Assembly: GCA_003131985.1 (NCBI GenBank)
Contig: PKWH01000205.1
Coordinates: 1-9,546 of the forward strand
Direction: 5' to 3'
DNA: 9,546 nucleotides
DNA from: Acidobacteriota bacterium
GTDB lineage: Bacteria > Acidobacteriota > Terriglobia > Acidiferrales > UBA7541
Part shown: in pieces, positions 1 to 6,615 of the stretch
Numbering within the stretch: the first letter of the stretch is position 1
Layout: each line of letters opens with the position of its first letter
The notes under the pieces: generated by a model
What the model was told of the DNA's origin: nothing
Database searches by the model: none
The model's input: only the letters and a program-made list of their open reading frames with translations
Program-made: the position numbers and the translations under genes

Positions 1-309
1 ACCGCATTCCGTATCTTCAGGCCGGAAGTGCAGGCGAAGGTTGAGCTGCAAGATGGTTATCCCGCGCGTATTTATTTTCGCGGCATGCGCGGAAATATTG
101 TTGCGGCTTCAGGGCCGTGGCGCACTTCCGGCGATTGGTGGCGCGAAGACACGTGGCAGCAGGATGAATGGGAGGTCGATATCCGCTTTGATGCTTCCGC
201 GAGCAGCCGCAACGAACGAATCTCAAGCGCGCGCGCACAAGACGGACTTTATCGCATCTATTACGACTCGATTCGCGCCGCCTGGTTCGCGCGGGGCCGG
301 TACGATTGA
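1..309 (+). CDS. imuB: ImuB, Y-family polymerase-like mutasome protein (C-terminal part only)
   Basis: Only the last 102 codons are visible; the gene enters from the left edge in frame 1 and stops with TGA at 307-309. ImuB is a catalytically inactive Y-family polymerase homologue that bridges the beta clamp, ImuA and DnaE2 in damage-induced translesion synthesis. The visible part is the family's C-terminal region: an opening FRP motif, a beta-rich stretch, the hallmark GPWRTSGDWW at visible residues 38-47, then a DEWEVD stretch and a closing DGLYRIYYD...WFARGRYD, matching the usual 'GLYRLY...W...G.YD' ending. About 15 residues (visible 65-80, Ser/Arg/Ala-rich) separate DEWEVD from GLYRIY, which may be a small insertion. 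The stop overlaps the dnaE2 start by one base, as expected for the imuA-imuB-dnaE2 cassette. The polymerase-like core and the clamp-binding motif lie outside the window. Confidence 0.9.
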   Translation, partial: TAFRIFRPEVQAKVELQDGYPARIYFRGMRGNIVAASGPWRTSGDWWREDTWQQDEWEVDIRFDASASSRNERISSARAQDGLYRIYYDSIRAAWFARGRYD

Positions 310-3300
310 TGTACACAGAACTTCACGCCCGCTCCGCTTTCAGTTTTCTCGAAGGCGCTTCCTTGCCGGAAGAATTGGCATCGGTGTGCAAGGAATATGG
401 AATGGCGTCCATGGCCTTGCTCGATCGAGACGGCGTTTATGGCGCGCCGCGTTTTTATCTAGCCGCTGAGAAAAGCCGCATTCGCGCTCACATAGGTGCT
501 GAGGTCACCTCTGCTGCCGGCTGGCGCTATCCATTGCTAGTGCAATCGCGCGAAGGCTACCAGAACCTTTGCCGTTTGATCACGAAAATGAAACTGCGCG
601 CGCCGAAGGGCAAAGGAAATGTTTCGGGCGCGGAAGTGGCCGAATACGCCGGTGGACTTGTGTGCCTCACGGGAGGCGAGGAAGGCCCGCTGGCCCATGC
701 TTTAGCAGCAGGAGGAATCGAGAGCGGAACGGAGTGTGTTCGAGGGTTATGCGAACTATTCGGCAAACAGAATGTTTATGTCGAGCTGCAGCGGCATTTT
801 CTGCGCGAAGAAGAAGCAAGAAACCATGCGGCTATCGAAATTGCGGAAAAGTTAGGCCTTCCGCTGCTTGCCACGAATGGCGTGCGTCATGCGTTGCCTG
901 AACGGCGCGAAGTTCTGGACGTCTTCACCTGCATCCGGCATCACCGCACGCTCGCAACTGCCGGCCGCTTGCTGGCGCGCAATTCCGAGCTTCATATGAA
1001 AACGCCTGCCGAAATGGCGAAATTGTTTTCAGATCTCCCCGAAGCCATAGCCAATACTCAGCTTCTTGCTTCGCGCCTGCAATTTACCCTGAAAGATTTG
1101 GGTTATGAATTTCCAAAATATCCGGTGCCAGACGGCAAGCCGCAAATCCATTTTCTGCGGCAACGAGCTCATGACGGCATGATTTCACGCTACGGGTCGA
1201 ATGACGAACGAGCGCGGTTGCAGATCGAGCGTGAACTGAACCTGATTGAAAAGCTCCATCTGGAAGGCTACTTCCTGATTGTATGGGACATTGTTCGCTT
1301 TTGCCGCGAGCGCGGCATTTTGGTGCAAGGACGCGGATCTGCGGCGAATAGCGCGGTCTGCTATGCGCTGGGCATCACCGCAGTCGATTCCGTGAAAATG
1401 GGCCTTCTCTTCGAACGGTTTCTCTCCGAAGAGCGTGGAGAATGGCCGGACATCGATCTCGACCTTCCGAGCGGAGACCAGCGAGAACAAGCGATTCAAT
1501 ATGTCTATGAACGCTACGGAAAACTGGGAGCGGCGATGACTGCCAACGTCATCACCTACCGCGGACGCTCCGCCGCGCGTGAGATTGGCAAAGCGCTGTC
1601 TTTTAATCCCGAAACATTGAACCGTTTGACCAGCCTGGTAGGCGCCTGGGAATACAAAGATGCGAACGACACTCTCGCGCGGCAATTTCGAGACGCCGGA
1701 TTTGATATGCAGCATCCGCAGATTCGCAAGTTTTTTGAACTTTGCCTTCAGTTTCAAGATTTGCCGCGCCATCTGGGCCAGCATTCCGGAGGTTTGGTGG
1801 TATGCCAGGGCCAATTGGATTCGATCGTTCCGCTGGAACCCGCCACCATGCCGGGCCGCGTGGTAGTTCAATGGGACAAAGATGATTGTGCCGACATGGG
1901 CATCGTGAAAGTGGACCTTCTCGGACTGGGCATGATGGCCGTGCTGGAAGATTGCCTGCAGATAATCACGAAGGATTACGGCGAGGAAATGGATTTAGGG
2001 CATTTGCCCGCGGATGATCCGGTTGTTTACTCTACGCTGCAAAAAGCCGATACGATCGGGATGTTCCAAGTGGAAAGCCATGCGCAAATGGCCTGTTTGC
2101 CGCGCCTGCGGCCCGAATGTTTTTACGACATTGTGGTGCAAGTGGCGATCATCCGGCCGGGACCGATTGTCGGAAAAATGGTCAATCCTTATTTGAAGCG
2201 CCGCCAGGGGCGCGAGGCCGTGGACTTTCTTCATCCTTCGCTCAAACCTGTCCTCGAGCGCACTTTAGGAGTGCCGCTATTTCAAGAGCAATTATTGCGC
2301 ATGGCCATGATTGCCGCCGGATTCACCGGAGGCGAAGCGGAAGAACTACGCCGCGCACTGGGCTTTAAGCGTTCAGAAAAGCGAATGAAGGAAATAGAGG
2401 TAAAACTTCGTTGCGGGATGGACAAAAATGGAATTACATCCGAGTCGCAGGAAAAGATCGTTCAGTCCATCACTTCTTTCGCGTTATATGGGTTTCCTGA
2501 GTCCCATGCTGCGAGTTTTGCCCTGCTTGCCTACGCCAGCGCTTATTTGAAGTGCCACTATCTCGCTGCTTTCACCGCCGCCATTTTGAATAACCAGCCG
2601 ATGGGTTTCTATCAACCGGACACGCTTGTAAGGGATGCTCAACGGCACGGCCTGAAAGTGAAGCCCATTGACGTGACCTGCTCGGACTGGCTGTGCCGGC
2701 TTGAAAAAGACAGCCAGAGCTTTTGCGTGCGGCTGGGATTGCGCTACGTGAAAAGTTTGCGCGGCGATGTGGCTTTGGAACTTGTAGCCCAGCGCGCTAT
2801 GCGCCCGTTTCTTTCTATCGAAGATTTAAAGCTTCGCGTCCCCATGATTCAAAAGTCGGAACTTACAACCCTGGCGGAAATTGGCGCTTTAAATTTCATC
2901 GGGGGAAAGCAGGGAGTCCATCGACGAGATGCTTTGTGGCAAATCGAACGCGCGGCGAGACGTCCCGGACCATTGCTTGAAAAGACGGAAGGCACGGAAG
3001 AACAACTAAAAACCGCGAGTATGGAAGTGGAAGCGGCTCCCATTTCTTCAGCGATGCAGTCTCCTCTGGCTGCTATGACGGGAGAGGAAAGACTAGTTGC
3101 AGATTTTCGTGGCACGGGAATGACCGTCGGCCTTCATCCCATGGGCCACCATCGCGTGGAAATGAAGAGGCGGGGTGTTCGCTCGGCCAGTGAACTTTCC
3201 AATCTGCCCGATGGTATGCGCGTTAGGATTGCAGGCGGAGTGATCACGCGCCAGCGTCCTGGGACAGCGAAAGGTTTTGTTTTTCTAAGCCTGGAAGATG

Positions 3301-3491
3301 AAACGGGAATCTCGAATGCGATTATTACTCCGCAGTTATTCGAGAAATACCATGTAGTGATAATTCACCAACAATTCTTGCTCGTCGAGGGGCAACTGCA
3401 AAATCAAGACGGGGTCATTTCAGTAAAAGCCGAAAGCATTCAGCCATTGGGGATCACGCGGGCTGAAACCACTTCACACGATTTTCACTGA
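309..3491 (+). CDS. dnaE2: Error-prone DNA polymerase III alpha subunit DnaE2 (ImuC)
   Basis: A 1060-residue C-family polymerase, full length for DnaE2, the translesion polymerase of the ImuA/ImuB/DnaE2 mutasome. The N-terminal PHP domain (about 3-200) opens with ELHARSAFSFLEGAS, followed by LLDRDGVYGAPRFY (37-50). The polymerase core has GRGSAANSAVCYALGIT (341-357), the catalytic Asp cluster PDIDLDLPSGD (380-390; D381 and D383) and the third catalytic Asp in KVDLLGLG (D536). A helix-hairpin-helix-like region lies near 840-885 and an OB-fold near 968-1045; the protein ends in SHDFH, like other DnaE2 proteins. It lacks the long clamp-binding and tau-binding tail of replicative DnaE. The PHP metal site looks degenerate (H-A-R rather than H-x-H at 6-8; D-R-D rather than D-H near 39-41), so proofreading by PHP is unlikely. 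ATG 309 is chosen because it overlaps the imuB stop (TGATG), implying translational coupling; a TTG at 306 would add one residue. Any SOS promoter must lie upstream of the window. Confidence 0.97.
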   Translation: MYTELHARSAFSFLEGASLPEELASVCKEYGMASMALLDRDGVYGAPRFYLAAEKSRIRAHIGAEVTSAAGWRYPLLVQSREGYQNLCRLITKMKLRAPKGKGNVSGAEVAEYAGGLVCLTGGEEGPLAHALAAGGIESGTECVRGLCELFGKQNVYVELQRHFLREEEARNHAAIEIAEKLGLPLLATNGVRHALPERREVLDVFTCIRHHRTLATAGRLLARNSELHMKTPAEMAKLFSDLPEAIANTQLLASRLQFTLKDLGYEFPKYPVPDGKPQIHFLRQRAHDGMISRYGSNDERARLQIERELNLIEKLHLEGYFLIVWDIVRFCRERGILVQGRGSAANSAVCYALGITAVDSVKMGLLFERFLSEERGEWPDIDLDLPSGDQREQAIQYVYERYGKLGAAMTANVITYRGRSAAREIGKALSFNPETLNRLTSLVGAWEYKDANDTLARQFRDAGFDMQHPQIRKFFELCLQFQDLPRHLGQHSGGLVVCQGQLDSIVPLEPATMPGRVVVQWDKDDCADMGIVKVDLLGLGMMAVLEDCLQIITKDYGEEMDLGHLPADDPVVYSTLQKADTIGMFQVESHAQMACLPRLRPECFYDIVVQVAIIRPGPIVGKMVNPYLKRRQGREAVDFLHPSLKPVLERTLGVPLFQEQLLRMAMIAAGFTGGEAEELRRALGFKRSEKRMKEIEVKLRCGMDKNGITSESQEKIVQSITSFALYGFPESHAASFALLAYASAYLKCHYLAAFTAAILNNQPMGFYQPDTLVRDAQRHGLKVKPIDVTCSDWLCRLEKDSQSFCVRLGLRYVKSLRGDVALELVAQRAMRPFLSIEDLKLRVPMIQKSELTTLAEIGALNFIGGKQGVHRRDALWQIERAARRPGPLLEKTEGTEEQLKTASMEVEAAPISSAMQSPLAAMTGEERLVADFRGTGMTVGLHPMGHHRVEMKRRGVRSASELSNLPDGMRVRIAGGVITRQRPGTAKGFVFLSLEDETGISNAIITPQLFEKYHVVIIHQQFLLVEGQLQNQDGVISVKAESIQPLGITRAETTSHDFH

Positions 3492-3529
3492 TGGGCTTTT
3501 GGCTGGCTGCGGATACTAGAAGCGAATCC

Positions 3530-3922
3530 TCAATTCACGCGGGGCTTGTCTGTGCCAAGCACAGACTTGATAGTTTCCAATAGTTGTTTCATGGGCGCCG
3601 ATTTCACCGCATGACCGTGTGCTCCTATACGCGCGATCTCGTCTTTCACTTGCTGCGATTCATGCATGGTGAAAATCACGATCTTGGCGTTCGGATCCGC
3701 CGTACGAATCAGGCGTGCCGCATCCAAACCGCTCATTACCGGCATGCTGATATCCAGAATGACTAAATCGGGTTTCAATTCCGCCGTTTTTTCCACGGCA
3801 TCCTTTCCGTTAATCACATCCGCGCACACTTCCCAACCTGCCGCCGCGAGCGCTGAACGTAAACCTCGCCGGACGGCTTCATGGTCATCAGCAATTAGGA
3901 TTCGGATGGTTTTTTCTCCCAC
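3530..3922 (-). CDS. Stand-alone receiver-domain response regulator
   Basis: A 130-residue protein consisting of one REC domain. All phosphorylation-site residues are present: acidic pair D12/D13, phospho-acceptor D57 (in PDLVILDISMPVMSG), T85 (IVIFTMHES) and K107 (AVKSAP). The sequence is closest in style to the NarL/LuxR (LuxR-HTH) subfamily (IADDHEAVRRGL at the start), but it ends about 20 residues after K107, so there is no helix-turn-helix output domain. The usual aromatic switch residue before the Lys is His (H104). The start is GTG at 3922; no ATG or other plausible start lies between it and the in-frame TGA upstream, and no clear Shine-Dalgarno is visible. No histidine kinase is in the window, so the partner and output are unknown; it may act through protein-protein contacts. 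It converges on dnaE2 with 38 bp between the stops. Confidence 0.9.
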   Translation of the reverse strand: MGEKTIRILIADDHEAVRRGLRSALAAAGWEVCADVINGKDAVEKTAELKPDLVILDISMPVMSGLDAARLIRTADPNAKIVIFTMHESQQVKDEIARIGAHGHAVKSAPMKQLLETIKSVLGTDKPRVN

Positions 3923-4058
3923 GGCAAATGGCGCAACTAACCATACAATTCATTCCGACAGAAACTCGAACCTCAAAATACCAGAGCCAGCGCACGAAAC
4001 GCAAAGAGAAACCGAGATGTTAAACCACAGGTTCCCCAGCTTTGCCGTGTATCCGGGA
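3923..4058 (-). other. Intergenic region upstream of the response regulator
   Basis: 136 bp between the small membrane-protein gene and the response regulator. No ORF or RNA gene is recognisable. On the minus strand, TTGCGT followed 18 bp later by TATTTT (plus-strand AAAATA at 3975-3980) is a weak candidate promoter for the regulator. No convincing terminator for the upstream gene is seen. Confidence 0.3.
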
Positions 4059-4343
4059 TCACCTAAGCTTCAGGCTGCCCACATGACCTACAGCCAACCG
4101 ATGCGCCCATACCCAAAAGGCCAAACCTCGGGCAGCGGTCGCCACTACTTCGGGTGAAAGCTCCCTATGCTCCGCGATAGATTTCGACAGAGGCCCCCGA
4201 GCCAAGATCACGCCTTGGCGCAACCCTTCTACTGCCAGGACGCAAAGAACGATGAGGAGTAAAAGCGCCAAAAAACCTACAATAAAAATCAAGAACGCTG
4301 CGGCGACTTGAAAAAACGAATTATACGTCGCCACAACATCCAT
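4059..4343 (-). CDS. Small single-pass membrane protein, unknown function
   Basis: 94 residues that I do not recognise as any family. Residues about 11-39 form one long, very hydrophobic segment rich in Phe, Leu, Ile, Val and Ala, a clear transmembrane helix. The remainder (40-94) is amphipathic and mildly basic, with the stretch SKSIAEHRELSPEVVATAARGLAFWVWAHRL split between two possible short helices. The start is well supported: ATG at 4343 is preceded by a strong Shine-Dalgarno (GGAGGAG, about 8 nt upstream), so this is a real gene. It lies 32 bp downstream of the 66-residue gene on the same strand, so the two are likely co-transcribed. Function cannot be assigned; by topology it could be a small inner-membrane accessory protein. 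Confidence 0.7.
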   Translation of the reverse strand: MDVVATYNSFFQVAAAFLIFIVGFLALLLLIVLCVLAVEGLRQGVILARGPLSKSIAEHRELSPEVVATAARGLAFWVWAHRLAVGHVGSLKLR

Positions 4344-4375
4344 TTTAATCTCCTCCGTGCGGCGTGTATGTCCGC

Positions 4376-4576
4376 TTAGCGGTCGCGGTCACCGTTCTTC
4401 TTGTCGTTTTCCGGCTTTCGATGCTTTGCGGAGTCGTCTTCGTCGTCTTGAGCTGGAATGCGTCCAGTCGTGCGATCGGGTTCGGTTCTGCGGTCCGTCG
4501 GGGAGGGTAGGCTCGTGCTATCAATGGGAGTGAGACCTGGCCCGCGGCTAAGATCTTCTGAGCGGTGTGTCGTCAT
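4376..4576 (-). CDS. Small highly charged, probably disordered protein, unknown function
   Basis: 66 residues, almost entirely polar: rich in Asp, Glu, Arg, Lys, Pro, Ser and Thr, with hardly any large hydrophobic residues (a few Leu and Ile). The middle has an acidic cluster DDEDD (44-48) and the C-terminus is a mixed-charge tail (KHRKPENDKKNGDRDR, 51-66). There is no Cys, signal peptide or membrane segment, so it should be intrinsically disordered. Evidence that it is a gene: ATG at 4576 is preceded by TAAGGAG with 7 nt spacing, an excellent ribosome-binding site, and a strand-matched gene begins 32 bp after its stop. The mixed-charge composition could also arise by chance in GC-rich DNA, so the call rests on the ribosome-binding site and context. 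Homology is unknown. Confidence 0.55.
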   Translation of the reverse strand: MTTHRSEDLSRGPGLTPIDSTSLPSPTDRRTEPDRTTGRIPAQDDEDDSAKHRKPENDKKNGDRDR

Positions 4577-4700
4577 TGGTTTGCTCCTTAATTCGGTTCG
4601 CGAAAGCTTCTTCTTTCTTCACGCAACAGTATTCGGGATGCTCAAATCCTCGTCTATCCGGCAAATGCTGTAGTTAATGCCAGAACGACTCTGTAGAAAC
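4577..4700 (-). other. Upstream region of the small two-gene unit
   Basis: About 125 bp between the end of the AI-2E-family gene and the 66-residue gene. Apart from the TAAGGAG ribosome-binding site (4584-4590) I see no clear consensus promoter. A direct repeat of GCATT (minus-strand GCATTAAC and GCATTTGC, 4661-4680) is present and of uncertain meaning. The region is long enough to hold a separate promoter for the two small genes. Confidence 0.3.
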
Positions 4701-4719
4701 AGGGCAAGAGAATCGCCCT
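4701..4719 (-). terminator. Weak hairpin overlapping the stop of the AI-2E-family gene
   Basis: On the minus strand AGGGC (4719-4715) pairs with GCCCT (4705-4701) across a 9-nt loop. The stem begins within the TAG stop codon and is followed by GTTTC, not a proper U tract. It could cause partial termination before the small genes, but a 5-bp stem with this loop is marginal. Confidence 0.25.
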
Positions 4720-6589
4720 ATTGAGTAACAACCTCGGCAAGCGAAGGAACTTGGCTGGTAGCCTCGGAAAGGCTGCCGACAATCATGTCCGTTTCAACCA
4801 GTCCCAAACGCGCCCTCATCGCCTCGAGATTTCCGGCGAAACCCCACAGCCCAATCGCGATCCTCGACTTCGGAAACCGAACGCGGAGCTTCTTATAAAG
4901 TCTGCGAACGTTATAAACACTGAAAGGGGGTAGTGCCGAAACGTAGACCACCTCGCAGTGTTGTTCGGCGGCTTCTTCCATCATATCTTCAAGCGATCCT
5001 GGAACCACAACTTGCGCGTTATATCCCGCTCGAGTTGCCAAGTGCGCGAGCATCATTCCAAGAATTTCATCCCCTTCATCACGGGAAGGTATGCAAGCCA
5101 CCGCGCAACCCGCGATGTCTTTATTCCCGGCTGTTACAACAGTTGAGTGCGACTCGATGTTCACTTCGGTCTCAAGTTCCTGAGGCGGCGTCTCAACCTC
5201 CGGCCGCAGCGTGAGCTCCTCGATAATTTCCTTTAAAGTGTGAAAGACGAATTGCTCGCGCGTGTCGCCCAATCCTATATCTGCTCGATCCTTCTCTATA
5301 AAGATCAGCACCGGCGTAATAACAGAATCGTATAGTTTCTCGATCGAACCTTCTTTAAGAAACTCGTCAATCACTTGCCGTGCTCCCTCTGCGTCCATTC
5401 GACGGAGCCTTTGATAGAGCTGTACTTCCGTTCCCAGCACATGTTGGTCGCCCAAGAGGACGCTCAGGAATTCCCACTGCGGAATGTAACGGCCAATCAC
5501 AACGATGCACACCGTCAAGGGCGTAGAGAGTAGGAGGCCGATGGGACCCCACAAAGCAGCCCAGAAAATTGCTGCCACTAAAATGGCTAGGGATGAAACC
5601 CCAGTCTGCGCTGCATATACGAGAGGTTCGACGACATAAGATGTGAGTCCTTCAATGACGACAAAGGCTCCGAACGCCATGAGCGGCTTTGCCCATCCGT
5701 CAAAAACGGCGAGCGACAGCAAAATCGGCAGCGCCGCACCCACCATGGTCCCCAGGTACGGAACGAATCTAAGAAGCGCAGCGAGCACTCCCCAAAGGAA
5801 AGCATTCGGTATCCCGATAAAATAAAGAGCCGTGCCGAACAACGTGCCGTAGCCCAGATTCATCAGGAATTGGAAAAATAAATACCGACCCACTCGCTGG
5901 GTAGCCTCGTCGAAAGCCTGGGTTGTGACATGGAATCTGTTTAGCCCGGCCAACGCGAAGAGACGATCGCGAAGGTCTTCGCTGCGCAGCAGAATGAACG
6001 CGGTAAAAACCATAACAATTACCAACGTTGCTAGCGGTCCCAGGAATGGGCCTAGCAGCGTTCGGACAGACGCAATGGGACTGTTCTGCTGCACAACTTC
6101 GACCGCAACGGGATACGCGATGCTGCCTCCGGGAAGTAATGTGTGTTTGCTTTTCTGACTTTTGTCATTCGTCTCGTCCGGAGCGGGTGTTTCAATCGTG
6201 GACGACAATTCTTTGCCCAATTCGTCTACTGTTGCCTCCGCTTTGCCGATCCCGGTTTCTCTTACTCCGCGGAAAGATTCAATTTTTCTGGAGATTGTGG
6301 TCTTGTAGTTCGGAATTTGAGTCGCCAGACTGATCGCTTGATTGAAGACCAGCCACCCCAGGCCCGTCAAAAGTCCGGCTATGAGAAGAACCACGACCAT
6401 TACCGGTCCCGTCCTTCCAAGACGTGCTTTCTCCAAAAGATTGACAAGCGGGGCCAGAAGGAAAGCGAAGAGAACTGCTAGAGCGATAGGAACCAGGACC
6501 GACCTGGCAAAATAAAGAGCAGCGACGCATACCACGGCCGTTACGACCGGAGGAAAGCTCGCCGAATCTCTGGATGTTCTAGTCGCCAT
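4718..6589 (-). CDS. AI-2E family (PerM/TqsA-like) membrane protein with C-terminal B12-binding-like module
   Basis: 623 residues, against about 350 for ordinary AI-2E-family proteins. Residues about 14-370 are the membrane domain: hydrophobic helices near 14-49, 62-84, 180-201, 233-260, 263-292, 303-320 and 330-365, a polar, Lys/Glu-rich loop at 115-150, and the family motifs RFVPYLGTMVGAALP (274-288) and EPLVYAAQTGVSSLAILVAAIFW (321-343) with GPIGLLLSTPLT (348-359). Family members export small molecules (TqsA, AI-2) or act as ion antiporters; the substrate here cannot be told. The cytoplasmic tail has a helical segment (about 378-460) and an alpha/beta domain (about 492-610) that resemble, in order and spacing, the four-helix cap and Rossmann-like fold of cobalamin-binding domains: AGY at 521-523, SAL at 551-553, GLWGF at 580-584. 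The cobalt-ligating His motif (DxHxxG) is absent; the equivalent loop is SRDEGDE (502-508). The gene starts 26 bp after the DUF2252 gene and lacks a clear Shine-Dalgarno, suggesting co-transcription. Confidence 0.88.
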   Translation of the reverse strand: MATRTSRDSASFPPVVTAVVCVAALYFARSVLVPIALAVLFAFLLAPLVNLLEKARLGRTGPVMVVVLLIAGLLTGLGWLVFNQAISLATQIPNYKTTISRKIESFRGVRETGIGKAEATVDELGKELSSTIETPAPDETNDKSQKSKHTLLPGGSIAYPVAVEVVQQNSPIASVRTLLGPFLGPLATLVIVMVFTAFILLRSEDLRDRLFALAGLNRFHVTTQAFDEATQRVGRYLFFQFLMNLGYGTLFGTALYFIGIPNAFLWGVLAALLRFVPYLGTMVGAALPILLSLAVFDGWAKPLMAFGAFVVIEGLTSYVVEPLVYAAQTGVSSLAILVAAIFWAALWGPIGLLLSTPLTVCIVVIGRYIPQWEFLSVLLGDQHVLGTEVQLYQRLRRMDAEGARQVIDEFLKEGSIEKLYDSVITPVLIFIEKDRADIGLGDTREQFVFHTLKEIIEELTLRPEVETPPQELETEVNIESHSTVVTAGNKDIAGCAVACIPSRDEGDEILGMMLAHLATRAGYNAQVVVPGSLEDMMEEAAEQHCEVVYVSALPPFSVYNVRRLYKKLRVRFPKSRIAIGLWGFAGNLEAMRARLGLVETDMIVGSLSEATSQVPSLAEVVTQ

Positions 6590-6615
6590 AAAGTGAACCG
6601 ATCACCCAACCAAGA

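Noticed and set aside
1185..1871. 228-codon open frame on the minus strand within dnaE2
   Set aside because: Lies fully antisense to strongly conserved DnaE2 catalytic sequence; the translation has no recognisable domain and is explained by GC-rich codon structure.
3492..3529. Bidirectional terminator between dnaE2 and the response regulator
   Set aside because: No stem with a T tract could be found in the 38 bp between the convergent stops.
3666..4157. 163-codon plus-strand open frame
   Set aside because: Covers the response regulator and the end of the membrane-protein gene in antisense, is low in plausible structure, and both overlapped genes are better supported.
4458..4673. 71-codon plus-strand open frame opposite the 66-residue gene
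   Set aside because: No ribosome-binding site of note and opposite to a frame with an excellent one; kept the minus-strand gene, though both frames are weakly supported by composition.
4718..5120. Functional cobalamin binding by the C-terminal domain of the AI-2E-family protein
   Set aside because: The His-containing DxHxxG motif is missing, so only fold resemblance is claimed, not B12 binding.
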